Shown: positions 1 to 8,807 of the stretch, piece by piece | Numbering within the stretch: position 1 is the stretch's first letter | Layout: every line of letters begins with the position of its first letter | Origin: SpSt-333 sp040751955 | Lineage (GTDB): Bacteria > Bacteroidota > Ignavibacteria > UBA10030 > UBA8401 | Reading direction: 5' to 3' | Assembly (NCBI GenBank): GCA_040751955.1 | Contig: JBFMFY010000016.1 | Location: 1 to 51,858 of the forward strand | Length of the DNA: 51,858 bases | Notes under the pieces: generated by a model | The model's database searches: none | The model's input: only the letters and a program-made list of their open reading frames with translations | What the model was told of the DNA's origin: nothing | Position numbers and translations under genes: made by a program

Positions 1-1
1 A

Positions 2-496
2 AATCTTGATAGAAATGAACAAGCAAATTCAAAGATCGAAATTGTCAAAATGCATGGTTCGATAAATTGGGAAAGAGATTTATATTCTGGTAATGGACTT
101 CATCTTAGAAATAATTTTGACAATGGTGATCAGATATTTGATGGTCTAACAAGAAATCGGGTTCTTTACCCCAATAATCATTATGAAGGTAAGATTACGA
201 GTGAACTTTTTTTACCTTCTTTCATTAAACACTTTAATTCTGCAGTTTTTGCAAAACTGTGGAGAAGGGCATATGATATACTGTTGGAATCAAACGAAAT
301 GGTTTTTATTGGATACAGTTTGCCTAAGGAAGATTCAGCAGCACAATTATTATTTTCATTAATCGACCTTGCCGAGAAGAAATTCACAATAGTAGATATA
401 GACGTTGAGAGCGTATTGAATAATCTCTCTAATTTTCATCCTTCCCATTCTTTTGTTGGATTCGATAGCATCGAAGAATACTTAACTAGAGGCTAA
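2..496 (+). CDS. SIR2-like domain protein, C-terminal part (5' end outside window)
   Basis: The frame is open from the first bases of the window, so the start lies upstream. The visible 164 residues contain KMHGSINW followed later by FIGYSLPKEDSAA, a pairing typical of the C-terminal half of SIR2-like NAD-binding domains found in bacterial defence and stress proteins. The NAD-binding GAGxS segment would lie before the window, so catalytic competence cannot be judged. The gene is clearly AT-richer than the genes that follow, which suggests it is the right edge of an accessory island. The next gene starts about 10 bp after its stop, so co-transcription is possible. Family assignment is fairly good; the biological role is inferred only. 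Confidence 0.65.
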   Translation, partial: NLDRNEQANSKIEIVKMHGSINWERDLYSGNGLHLRNNFDNGDQIFDGLTRNRVLYPNNHYEGKITSELFLPSFIKHFNSAVFAKLWRRAYDILLESNEMVFIGYSLPKEDSAAQLLFSLIDLAEKKFTIVDIDVESVLNNLSNFHPSHSFVGFDSIEEYLTRG

Positions 497-506
497 GAGT
501 TTGCGT

Positions 507-1268
507 ATGAATACCGAAGAAGTCCTAAAAGGAATAAAAGACCATTATACCATTGTCGTGTACGGCGATTCCATCTCACGCGGTATAGTTTTTGACGGGG
601 AGAAACAAAAACATTCATTGCTCCTTGAGAGTTTTACGAATCTGGTCCGCGAACATCTGAAAGGGGTTGTGTACAATGCCGCAAAGTTCGGCAGCACAAT
701 CATTGAAGGACTGCAGCGGCTGCAGAATGATGTCCTCAAAAGAAAGCCGGACATCGTTCTGATCGAATTCGGCGGCAATGATTGTGACTTTCATTGGGAC
801 GAAATTGCCGAAAATCCGTCGGGAGAATTTCATCCGAACACTGAATGCTCTACGTTCTATGAAAAGCTTTTGTGGTTGGTCAAGCAGTTGAACAGTATGG
901 AAATTGTTCCCGTGCTTGTTTCGCTGCCGCCGCTCGATCCGGAAAAATATTTTCACTGGGTCAGCCGAAACAGCGAACAGGCGAAAAACAACATTCTGAA
1001 ATTCCTTGGAAGCATCTCACGGATTTATTCCTGGCACGAACGGTACAACGCCGCAATCCTGCGTGTTGCAGAAGAGACGAAAACCCGGCTCATCGATATC
1101 CGTTCTGCTTTTCTGCAAAAAGAGAATTATTCAATGTTGATCTGCGAAGACGGCATTCATCCCAATAAAGAGGGGCATAGAGTAATAGCAGAAAAAATTT
1201 TGCAGTACATTCAATCGAACTATATTTTCTTACTTAACACAAACCCGCAGACAACTGCGCTAAAATAA
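507..1268 (+). CDS. SGNH/GDSL-family hydrolase
   Basis: A 253-residue esterase/lipase-like hydrolase. The block I motif GDSISRG (nucleophile Ser about residue 22) is near the N-terminus, the block III GGND motif lies near residue 88, and the C-terminal DGIHPN (catalytic Asp and His about residues 215 and 218) completes the SGNH set. No signal peptide is visible, so it is probably cytoplasmic. ATG 507 is preferred because AAGAG lies 7 bp upstream; an in-frame TTG at 501 is the alternative. It follows the SIR2-like gene closely and precedes a ROK kinase by 7 bp. The substrate (acyl ester, acetylated sugar or phospholipid) cannot be told from the sequence. Confidence 0.85.
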   Translation: MNTEEVLKGIKDHYTIVVYGDSISRGIVFDGEKQKHSLLLESFTNLVREHLKGVVYNAAKFGSTIIEGLQRLQNDVLKRKPDIVLIEFGGNDCDFHWDEIAENPSGEFHPNTECSTFYEKLLWLVKQLNSMEIVPVLVSLPPLDPEKYFHWVSRNSEQAKNNILKFLGSISRIYSWHERYNAAILRVAEETKTRLIDIRSAFLQKENYSMLICEDGIHPNKEGHRVIAEKILQYIQSNYIFLLNTNPQTTALK

Positions 1269-1275
1269 AAATAGT

Positions 1276-2226
1276 ATGGCACAACAACTCGCAATCGGTG
1301 TCGATCTTGGGGGCACCACAGTAAAAACCGGATTGATCAGTGCAGACGGCAATATTCTCGCAACCTCAAAACTTCCCACGCGCGCCGATGAAAATCCGCA
1401 AGCGGTCATCGAACAAATCAAAAAATCGATCAGCGAAGTTCTTAAAAATACCAACGGCGCATCGGTTGCCGGTATCGGCATCGGTTCACCGGGGTTGATT
1501 CAAAATCCCGGAGGCATTGTGAAGAATCCGCCGAACATGAAAGGATGGGATGTCATTCCGCTGGCAGATGAGATCGCAAAAGAATTCAAAATGCGTGTGG
1601 AGGTCGATAACGACGCGAATGTGGCGGCGGTTGCAGAATCAAAATTCGGTGCGGGAAAAGATTATCCCAATTTCTTGTTTATCATTTGGGGGACAGGTGT
1701 CGGCGGCGGGGTGATTATGAATAACCAGATTTATCGAGGACCGAGCGGCGGTGCAGGTGAAGTGGGACATATTTCAATCAATTATGAAGGATTGTTGTGC
1801 AACTGCGGAACCCGCGGATGTGTTGAAGCGTATATCGGGCAAAAATATTTGTCCAACCGAACAATTGAAAAATTGAGGGCGAATCCCAATTCCAAAATTA
1901 TGGAAGTTGTTGGCGGGGATCTCAATAAAGTTGCTCCCGTCTATATTTCCAAAGCTGCTGAGATGGGAGACAAACTTGCGACGGATATTCTTGTTGAAGC
2001 AGGAACGCTGCTTGGCGTGATGATAGGCGGCGTGATGAACACGCTCGATTTCCGAGTAACAGTGATCGGTGGTGGAGTTTCAGCGGTTGGCAATTTTGTG
2101 TACAACGCTATCACAGAATCAGTAAAAAAGAATGTCCAGAAGCCGCTGCGCGACGGAATTAAAATCATACGTGCGGAACTTGGCAACGATGCCGGAATTT
2201 TCGGGGCGGCAGGAATGGTGCTTTAA
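1276..2226 (+). CDS. ROK-family sugar kinase (glucokinase-like)
   Basis: A 316-residue ROK protein, the usual length for the family. The ATP-binding GVDLGGTTVKTG lies at residues 8-19. DNDAN at 111-115 carries the catalytic Asp113. The zinc site is formed by His165 and the CNCGTRGC cluster (Cys175, 177, 182). Intact motifs and the lack of an N-terminal helix-turn-helix point to an enzyme rather than a ROK repressor. Such proteins phosphorylate glucose or a related hexose at C6 with ATP in the cytoplasm. The start is ATG, with no strong ribosome-binding site. It is likely co-transcribed with the SGNH gene. Sugar specificity is not certain; N-acetylmannosamine or fructose are alternatives. Confidence 0.9.
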   Translation: MAQQLAIGVDLGGTTVKTGLISADGNILATSKLPTRADENPQAVIEQIKKSISEVLKNTNGASVAGIGIGSPGLIQNPGGIVKNPPNMKGWDVIPLADEIAKEFKMRVEVDNDANVAAVAESKFGAGKDYPNFLFIIWGTGVGGGVIMNNQIYRGPSGGAGEVGHISINYEGLLCNCGTRGCVEAYIGQKYLSNRTIEKLRANPNSKIMEVVGGDLNKVAPVYISKAAEMGDKLATDILVEAGTLLGVMIGGVMNTLDFRVTVIGGGVSAVGNFVYNAITESVKKNVQKPLRDGIKIIRAELGNDAGIFGAAGMVL

Positions 2227-2320
2227 ACCATTTTCAAAATTACAACATTATCATGATTCTCAAGATTAAAAGATGAAGTATCGTTTCCAACAAAATGTCG
2301 CTCTGGTGAATTTTGGAATT

Positions 2321-4894
2321 ATGATAATCCGTGCTTTTCAGCGTCCCGCGCTTTTTGCGGGATTGATAGCCTTGATGATCAATCTATCATCTGCCCAAAT
2401 ATCCGATACACTTTCAATTCCATCAGACACCGCTTCAATCAGACAGGATACGATCCGTCCAACCGCCGGCGGCATTGATTCCGTTGTCAATTACTCTGCG
2501 CAAGATTCCATCATCTTCACGTTCGATACCAAGAATATGAAGATGTTCGGTAAGAGCGATGTGAGGCATAAGGAACTGTCGCTCAAGTCCGAGATCATCG
2601 AAGTGAATTGGAATACAAACGACATCTCCGCGTACGGTGTGCTCGATTCTGTAAAAGCGAAGACGACAGATTCGCTCAAACAGCGATACTCCGGCACTCC
2701 TGTCATGAAGGATGGCGGCGATGTCTATAAAGGATGGAAGATCGCATACAATTTCAAATCGCAAAAAGGGAGAGTGACACTGGGGGAAACGGAAGAGGAT
2801 CAGGGGTATTATCAGGGGGAGCAGATAAAAAAAGTGGATAAGGATATGATGTTCATTGCGAACGGATTCTATTCCACATGTGAACTCGGGCATCCCCATT
2901 TTTATTTTTTCAGTCCTGAAATGCGGGTCACGATCCGCGACAAGATCGTCGCCCGTCCCATCTATTTATATATCGCCGATGTTCCTCTCTTTGCTTTGCC
3001 GTTCGGTGTCTTTCCGAGTCAGGGAGGAAGACGTTCCGGAATTATTGCTCCGGCATTTGTTGACAAAGGCTCGCGCGGAACAGGACTTGAGCATTTCGGT
3101 TACTACTTTGCACTCAGCGATTATACTGATCTTGCAGTTGTCGGAGACTGGCTGACCAGTGGTACATGGCGCGTCAGCCCGAATTTTCGATATGTGAAAC
3201 GGTACAATTTTTCCGGTTCCCTTTCCGGCTATTACCAGCGAGCAATTGAAAACGAGCCGCGCGATCCTAATTATGTCGATCGTGCCGATTACTTTGCAAA
3301 CCTCACACACAACCAAACATTCAATCCCACGACGAGATTGGATGTGAATTTTACATTTGCCAGCTCTGAAAATTTTCGTCGAGCACTGACTCTTACCGAA
3401 TACCTGAATCAGGAGATCACCTCCAACGCCACACTCAGTAAAAGCTGGGAGGGGACAGGGAGCAGCATGAGCATCAATATCAACCGCCGACAGAACTTGA
3501 TCAATGGTTCTGTTACAAATACCCTTCCTTCGATTTCGTATTCCCACTCGCAAAGTTATCCATTTCGGTTCGGAAATAAACGCGGAGGTGAAAGTGACTA
3601 TGCGTGGTACGAAATGATCGGGATGAGTTACGGTGCAAATGCCCAGCGGGTGGACAATAGATCGCGGAACAACGATACAGTGCCGTTCACCTTCTATAAA
3701 CGTGAAGGAATCAATCATTCACTTTCATTCAATGCCGCACCAAAAGCAGGTTATTTCACAATCTCTCCGTATTTCAGCTACAATGAAAAATGGTACGATA
3801 AAAGTTCAAAAATTGCAGGATACGACACCGCGCGAGGTCTCGCAATTGCGGAAGATAAGAATGGGTTTGAAGCGGTGCGTACATTTAATACCGGTGTGAG
3901 CATGTCAACGAAATTGTACGGCATTTTTCAGCCTCCGATTCCGGGTGTTGCGGGATTTCGGCATACAGTCCTTCCGTCAATTACATACAACTACCAGCCC
4001 GACTTCTCCGAATCAAAGTATGGATACTATATTACATACAGGGATAAATCAGGACAGGAACAAAAGTTCAACAGATTCCAAAAGGAAATCTATGGCGGTG
4101 CATCTGCCGGTGAACAGCAGGCGGTCAGTCTTTCGCTCGGCAATATTTTCGAGATGAAAACATCGGCAAAAGATACAACAGAGAAAGAGCAAAAATATCA
4201 ATTGCTCAATTTGAATGCCTCGGTCGGTTACAACTTTGTTGCAGACAGCATGAACCTTTCGGACCTTTCATTAAGTTACCGCACAAATATCGGTGAGTAT
4301 CTCGGCATCAGCGGCAGCAGTTCATATCGGTTTTATGAATTCAACAGAACAACAGGCGGACGTATCAATAAATATTTGTTTGAAAGCGGCAAGTTTCCAC
4401 TTGAGATGACTGCAGTGTCGCTGAGTCTTTCTACCTCACTCCGCGGCGAACGAAAGCAAGCGCAGACACAGCAGCAGGTGGATGACAGCGTGCGTGTCGC
4501 AGAACATCAGCGGAACCAAAACTTCAGCAATTACCGCGGCATCTATGATACTCCCGAACCGGACTTCAGCATTCCGTGGAGTCTCTCGCTTAGTTTCAAT
4601 TTCTCACAGAGCCAGGAAAATCCCTCACGCAAATTCCGTTCTGCAAATGTCAGCGGCAGTCTCGATTTTAATCTGACCGAGAATTGGAAATTCACCGCTT
4701 CATCAAGTTATGACCTCGTTGCCAAGCAGCTTGCCGCACCGCAGATCAACATCTCCCGCGACCTCCATTGCTGGCTGATGAATTTTTCATGGACTCCTCT
4801 CGGCGTTTACTCCGGCTACCGGTTTGAGATTCGTGTAAAGGCGCCGCAACTGCAGGATATCAAAGTGACGAAGCAGAATAATGATCGGTTGTAA
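2321..4894 (+). CDS. LptD/OstA-like outer-membrane protein
   Basis: A large protein of about 857 residues. From ATG 2321 the N-terminus is a good signal peptide (hydrophobic core then LSSAQ); an in-frame ATG at 2273 would add 16 residues before it, so 2321 is preferred. After the signal there is an OstA-like beta domain (around DSIIFTFDTKNMKMFGKSDV and LKSEIIEV), then a long aromatic-rich alternating beta-strand region expected of an LptD-type barrel. LptD inserts lipopolysaccharide into the outer membrane. In Bacteroidota/Chlorobiota these proteins are divergent, so the call rests on domain order and style rather than on exact motifs. No other lpt gene is in the window. Confidence 0.75.
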   Translation: MIIRAFQRPALFAGLIALMINLSSAQISDTLSIPSDTASIRQDTIRPTAGGIDSVVNYSAQDSIIFTFDTKNMKMFGKSDVRHKELSLKSEIIEVNWNTNDISAYGVLDSVKAKTTDSLKQRYSGTPVMKDGGDVYKGWKIAYNFKSQKGRVTLGETEEDQGYYQGEQIKKVDKDMMFIANGFYSTCELGHPHFYFFSPEMRVTIRDKIVARPIYLYIADVPLFALPFGVFPSQGGRRSGIIAPAFVDKGSRGTGLEHFGYYFALSDYTDLAVVGDWLTSGTWRVSPNFRYVKRYNFSGSLSGYYQRAIENEPRDPNYVDRADYFANLTHNQTFNPTTRLDVNFTFASSENFRRALTLTEYLNQEITSNATLSKSWEGTGSSMSININRRQNLINGSVTNTLPSISYSHSQSYPFRFGNKRGGESDYAWYEMIGMSYGANAQRVDNRSRNNDTVPFTFYKREGINHSLSFNAAPKAGYFTISPYFSYNEKWYDKSSKIAGYDTARGLAIAEDKNGFEAVRTFNTGVSMSTKLYGIFQPPIPGVAGFRHTVLPSITYNYQPDFSESKYGYYITYRDKSGQEQKFNRFQKEIYGGASAGEQQAVSLSLGNIFEMKTSAKDTTEKEQKYQLLNLNASVGYNFVADSMNLSDLSLSYRTNIGEYLGISGSSSYRFYEFNRTTGGRINKYLFESGKFPLEMTAVSLSLSTSLRGERKQAQTQQQVDDSVRVAEHQRNQNFSNYRGIYDTPEPDFSIPWSLSLSFNFSQSQENPSRKFRSANVSGSLDFNLTENWKFTASSSYDLVAKQLAAPQINISRDLHCWLMNFSWTPLGVYSGYRFEIRVKAPQLQDIKVTKQNNDRL

Positions 4895-4895
4895 G

Positions 4896-4916
4896 AATGT
4901 TGAAAGTTAGAATGTT
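4896..4916 (+). repeat. Left arm of inverted repeat around the four-helix-bundle gene
   Basis: The 21-bp segment AATGTTGAAAGTTAGAATGTT has a close inverted partner at 5345-5366. More copies of the same short words (AAAGTTGAAAGG, TATAATGTT) follow up to 4938. The two arms bracket exactly the four-helix-bundle gene, and the right arm begins inside its stop codon. Confidence 0.65.
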
Positions 4917-4974
4917 ATAAAGTTGAAAGGTTATAATGTTCACAATTCACTATTCAATCTATAAGGGAGGAAGT

Positions 4975-5346
4975 ATGAGGATTCAGAGATTTGAAGAGAT
5001 AAAAGCGTGGCAAGATGCGAGAGTGTTGACTTCGGAGATCTATAAACTTTGCTCCGATGGAAAGCCTTCGAAAGATTTTGGTTTTCGTGATCAAATACAG
5101 CGTGCCTGTATATCGGTTATGTCAAATATTGCGGAAGGATTTGAACGCAATAACAACAAGGAGTTTATCAAATTTTTATTGTATTCAAAAGGTTCGTGCG
5201 GCGAAGTCCGCAGTTTATTGATTGTAGCGATGGATTTGAATTACATAACAGATGAACAATACAAGAAACTGATGGAAATCTCTATGTTAGTTTCATCCCA
5301 AATTTCCAATTTCATTAAGTATCTCAAAAAGTCCGGATTGAAATAA
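4975..5346 (+). CDS. Four-helix-bundle protein (S23/23S rRNA intervening-sequence type)
   Basis: A 123-residue protein starting MRIQRFEEIKAWQDAR, with QRACISVMSNIAEGFERN and KGSCGEVRSLL, the conserved sequence of the small four-helix-bundle family first seen as ORFs in intervening sequences of 23S rRNA. ATG 4975 is chosen because AAGGGAGG lies directly upstream; an upstream ATG at 4936 falls in the flanking repeat. The family forms pentameric helical bundles of unknown function. The gene is flanked by inverted repeats at 4896-4916 and 5345-5366. It interrupts the space between the LptD-like and DUF255 genes with no functional link to either, consistent with a mobile or inserted unit. Confidence 0.9.
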   Translation: MRIQRFEEIKAWQDARVLTSEIYKLCSDGKPSKDFGFRDQIQRACISVMSNIAEGFERNNNKEFIKFLLYSKGSCGEVRSLLIVAMDLNYITDEQYKKLMEISMLVSSQISNFIKYLKKSGLK

Positions 5347-5366
5347 CATTCTGACCTTCAAACATT
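5345..5366 (-). repeat. Right arm of inverted repeat around the four-helix-bundle gene
   Basis: Read on the minus strand this segment is AATGTTTGAAGGTCAGAATGTT, nearly identical to the left arm at 4896-4916 (a one-base indel and two substitutions). It starts at the last two bases of the four-helix-bundle stop codon and ends just before the DUF255 gene. Confidence 0.65.
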
Positions 5367-5381
5367 CCAACTTTAAATTTA

Positions 5382-7499
5382 ATGTCTAACAGATTACAAA
5401 ACGAAAAATCCCCATACTTATTACAACACAAAAACAACCCTGTTGATTGGTATCCGTGGGGGGAAGAGGCGTTTGCGAAAGCGAAGCAGGAGAACAAGCC
5501 GATTTTTCTATCGATCGGATATTCTACCTGTCATTGGTGCCATGTGATGGAACGCGAGTCGTTTGAAAATGAAACAACTGCGGAGTTGATGAACAGGAAT
5601 TTCGTCAGTATCAAAGTTGACCGCGAGGAGCGTCCGGATGTCGATAAAGTTTATATGACGGCTGTACAAACGATGACCGGACAAGGAGGCTGGCCCCTCT
5701 CCGTTTTTCTCACACCGGATTTGAAACCGTTCTACGGCGGAACGTATTTCCCTCCGAAAGACGGATATGGACGTCCGGGATTTCCGACCTTGCTCGAGCG
5801 GATCAACGAAGTATGGCAGAAAGAGCGGGAGAATGTCATTCATTCGAGCAATGAATTAACAACATCGCTTCAACATAGTCATTACATCGACAGCAAGAAT
5901 ACGGAGATCGATGAGACGATCCTGAAGCGGACGTATCATCAGATTGCCGCGGGGTACGATCCGAAGTTTGCAGGATTTGGGAGCGGACCGAAATTTCCCC
6001 GTCCGGTGGTGTTCAATTTTCTTTTCCGTTACTACTATCGCACAAAAGATCAAGAGGCGCTCCGTATGTCGTTGACCACATTAATGGCAATGGCGAATGG
6101 TGGAATGTACGACCATCTTGGCGGTGGATTCCATCGCTACTCCGTTGACGGACAATGGCGTGTGCCGCATTTTGAAAAGATGCTGTACGACCAGGCGCAA
6201 CTGGTTCACTCGTACCTCGATGCGTATCAAATAACACATGATGAATTTTTCGCCACGGTGGCAAAAGAGACGCTCGATTATGTCTTAAGAGATCTGACAT
6301 CGCCGGAAGGAGGATTTTACTCGGCTGAAGATGCTGACAGTAACGATCCTGAACATCCGGAACACAAAACCGAAGGAGCATTTTATGTCTGGAAAAAATC
6401 AGATATCGATCGCGTGTTAACTCGGGAAGAATCGCAAGTGTTTTGCCATTACTTTATGGTGGAAGAAGCCGGCAATGCACTTTCCGATCCTCAGCAGGAA
6501 TTTGTACGGAAAAATATTCTGTTTGCACCTTTTACACACGAACAGACAGCGCAATTTTGTGCAATGCGTGTTGAAAAAGTAATTGCATTGCTGGATTCTG
6601 CAAAGACAAAACTGTTTGCTGCCCGCAATCTTCGCTCTCGCCCTCATCTTGATGACAAGATTGTAACATCGTGGAACGGATTGATGATCGGTGCGTTTGC
6701 CCGTGCGGGATTGATCTTCGCTAACAACAAGTACCGAAACGCCGCACTGGATGCTGCAGAGTTCATCCGCTCCACAATGTACGACGGCAAAAAACAATTG
6801 CTCTTCCGCCGGTACAGGGATGGCGAGGTAAAGTTTGAGGCGCATCTTGACGATTATGCATTTTTGATCTCGGGACTGATAGACCTGTATCAATCCACAT
6901 TCGACCTTCACTGGCTGCAATGGGCTGACGAACTGATGGGGCGGACGATAACATTGTTTTGGGATTCGTCTGAAGGAGGATTTTTTGATACCTCGGGAAA
7001 AGATCCATCCATCCTTGTGAGAATGAAGGAAGCATACGACGGTGCTGAACCGACCGGTAACGCCATTGCAGTGATGAACCTTTTGCGATTATTTTTCCTG
7101 ACCAACACCGAATCATATAAAAAGTATGCTGAATCATCATTGAAATATTTTTGCACACTGCTTGCACAGTCGCCGCAGATAATGCCGCAATTGATGTCAG
7201 CGGTTGAATTGTATAGTACGCCGCCAGAGCATCTCGTCATAGTCCCTGCCGCCGAGAAAGGAACGGATGGATTTCTTTCTGTTGCTGCCGGTAAATTTTT
7301 ACCTCATTTGAGTATTGTTGTATTGACCAACGAGACATCCCAATACTTCGTGAAGCAGTTTCCATTTATGGATGGAATGATGAAAACAGGGGACAATGCA
7401 GCGTACTATTGTGCCGCGTACGTCTGTCAATTCCCAACGCATGATCCCAAAGAACTTGAACGTCAGTTAACGTCCGGCGAGAGTATTACAAAAATTTAA
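5382..7499 (+). CDS. DUF255 thioredoxin-fold protein (YyaL/SPATA20 family)
   Basis: A 705-residue protein of the family's usual length. The N-terminus NRLQNEKSPYLLQHKNNPVDW and the CHWCHVM motif (Cys50, Cys53) define the N-terminal thioredoxin-like DUF255 domain. The rest is an (alpha/alpha)6-barrel resembling glycoside hydrolases and epimerases, with VPHFEKMLYDQAQL and LDDYAFLI segments typical of the family. The biochemical activity is not established. It has no signal peptide and is probably cytoplasmic. There is no clear ribosome-binding site, since the start lies directly after the inverted-repeat arm of the preceding gene. No frameshift is seen. The family call is very secure; function remains unknown. 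Confidence 0.93.
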   Translation: MSNRLQNEKSPYLLQHKNNPVDWYPWGEEAFAKAKQENKPIFLSIGYSTCHWCHVMERESFENETTAELMNRNFVSIKVDREERPDVDKVYMTAVQTMTGQGGWPLSVFLTPDLKPFYGGTYFPPKDGYGRPGFPTLLERINEVWQKERENVIHSSNELTTSLQHSHYIDSKNTEIDETILKRTYHQIAAGYDPKFAGFGSGPKFPRPVVFNFLFRYYYRTKDQEALRMSLTTLMAMANGGMYDHLGGGFHRYSVDGQWRVPHFEKMLYDQAQLVHSYLDAYQITHDEFFATVAKETLDYVLRDLTSPEGGFYSAEDADSNDPEHPEHKTEGAFYVWKKSDIDRVLTREESQVFCHYFMVEEAGNALSDPQQEFVRKNILFAPFTHEQTAQFCAMRVEKVIALLDSAKTKLFAARNLRSRPHLDDKIVTSWNGLMIGAFARAGLIFANNKYRNAALDAAEFIRSTMYDGKKQLLFRRYRDGEVKFEAHLDDYAFLISGLIDLYQSTFDLHWLQWADELMGRTITLFWDSSEGGFFDTSGKDPSILVRMKEAYDGAEPTGNAIAVMNLLRLFFLTNTESYKKYAESSLKYFCTLLAQSPQIMPQLMSAVELYSTPPEHLVIVPAAEKGTDGFLSVAAGKFLPHLSIVVLTNETSQYFVKQFPFMDGMMKTGDNAAYYCAAYVCQFPTHDPKELERQLTSGESITKI

Positions 7500-7581
7500 T
7501 ATTGCTTCTGAGCATAATCCGCAAGAAGAAACATTTCTCGATCCAAATCCTGAAAAAAACACAAAAATTTCTTATTGCAAC

Positions 7582-7612
7582 TTGACTTCTCTCTCTTTAT
7601 CTTCTCTATACT
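7582..7612 (+). promoter_or_regulatory. Candidate promoter for the STAS gene/Ton operon
   Basis: TTGACT at 7582-7587 is followed by TATACT at 7607-7612 with a 19-bp spacer (TCTATA at 7605 would give 17). It lies in the 167-bp gap before the STAS gene. No terminator is obvious after the DUF255 gene. Confidence 0.35.
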
Positions 7613-7666
7613 AAAGATTGACGGCTGTCATAACAGCATGTAAAAACCACCAAAAAGGATTCGGAA

Positions 7667-8014
7667 ATGAAAATAAAATCCTCTACCGTTGACGAAGGCC
7701 GTGTCGTTGTGCTCGAACCGAAAGGGTCGCTTGTAGGCGGGGATGAAACAGACGAGTTGAAGAAAACAGTCCATACTCTTTTAGAACAAGGGAACAGAAA
7801 GCTGATCGTGGATCTCGGCGATGTCGAATACTTAAATTCTTCGGCAATTGGCGTGCTGGTATCCGCCCACACATCGTACATGAATCGCCAGGGCAAGATG
7901 ATCCTGTGCAACGTGAATAAAAGCATTACCAATGTTTTTGTTGTGACAAAGCTTTCAACAATCTTCAGTTCGGCGGAGACGCGTGAAGATGCGATTTACG
8001 CCATCGCAAAGTAA
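7667..8014 (+). CDS. STAS-domain protein (anti-sigma factor antagonist type)
   Basis: A 115-residue single STAS domain, the normal size for SpoIIAA/RsbV-type anti-anti-sigma factors. Residues 45-66 (KLIVDLGDVEYLNSSAIGVL) match the conserved strand-helix with the phosphorylatable Ser (58 or 59); the usual Asp before the Ser pair is Asn here. Such proteins bind a partner-switch anti-sigma kinase when dephosphorylated. No kinase or phosphatase partner is encoded in the window. It lies 49 bp upstream of the ExbB gene and may share the candidate promoter at 7582, so a link to envelope stress is possible but only inferred. Confidence 0.88.
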   Translation: MKIKSSTVDEGRVVVLEPKGSLVGGDETDELKKTVHTLLEQGNRKLIVDLGDVEYLNSSAIGVLVSAHTSYMNRQGKMILCNVNKSITNVFVVTKLSTIFSSAETREDAIYAIAK

Positions 8015-8063
8015 ATTACAATTTAATATACATTAAACAATTCCATATCAAAGGAGTCGCTCT

Positions 8064-8786
8064 ATGAAACAAGGTTCACTCAACATGGTCATCATTATTG
8101 GTGCCGCTATTCTTGGTATTTTAATTTACGAATTCATGTTACCACAGTTTATTAAGGAAGGCGGTTACCTGGTTGCGGGCCTTGTTGCTCTCTCAATCAT
8201 GGTTGTAACGTACGTTATTGAACGGCTTCTTTCATTAAAAAAAGCCGGCGGACGCGGTCCACTCCCGAAATTTCTCAAGACACTTGTTACCAGTCTTAAT
8301 TCAAACGATATCTCCGCTGCAATCTCAGCGTGCGATCAACAACGCGGTTCGATGGCGAATATAATCAAAACAGGTCTCGAACGTTATCAGGAATTAATGT
8401 CAAAGAAAGATCTCAACAAGAAGGAAAAGATGGAAGAAGTGAAACGCGTGATCGAAGAAGCGACGATGCTTGAGATGCCGATCCTGGAACGCAATCTTAT
8501 TGCACTGTCAACCATCGCATCAATTTCCACAATGTGGGGTCTGCTGGGAACGGTGCTTGGTATGATCCGTTCGTTCGCCGCTCTTGCGAAAGCAGGCGCG
8601 CCTGATGCCACACAGCTCTCTCTCGGTATCTCCGAAGCGTTGATCAACACTGCGGGTGGAATTGCAATCGCAATCGCCGCAATCGTCGCCTACAACTTCT
8701 TCACTACAAAAATCGACGGCATGACGTACATGATCGATGAAGCAAGCAAAGATATCCTCATGAACCTGCAGTCGAAACACGAATAA
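8064..8786 (+). CDS. exbB: MotA/TolQ/ExbB proton-channel protein
   Basis: A 240-residue inner-membrane protein. The first transmembrane segment is near residues 5-25, a second near 30-50, a cytoplasmic basic region in the middle, and two C-terminal helices include GLLGTVLGMIRSF and ALINTAGGIAIAIAAIVAYNFF, the conserved core of the family. With ExbD it forms the proton channel that energises TonB. AAAGGAG precedes the ATG. It is the first gene of an ExbB-ExbD-ExbD-TonB set with 18-21 bp gaps. TolQ is an alternative name, but the downstream TonB favours ExbB. Confidence 0.9.
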   Translation: MKQGSLNMVIIIGAAILGILIYEFMLPQFIKEGGYLVAGLVALSIMVVTYVIERLLSLKKAGGRGPLPKFLKTLVTSLNSNDISAAISACDQQRGSMANIIKTGLERYQELMSKKDLNKKEKMEEVKRVIEEATMLEMPILERNLIALSTIASISTMWGLLGTVLGMIRSFAALAKAGAPDATQLSLGISEALINTAGGIAIAIAAIVAYNFFTTKIDGMTYMIDEASKDILMNLQSKHE

Positions 8787-8807
8787 CCGAAACCCGAAGG
8801 AGTTTTT

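Noticed and set aside
2966..3718. 250-codon frame antisense to the LptD-like gene
   Set aside because: It is a shadow of a well-supported gene with signal peptide and barrel pattern; no ribosome-binding site or domain.
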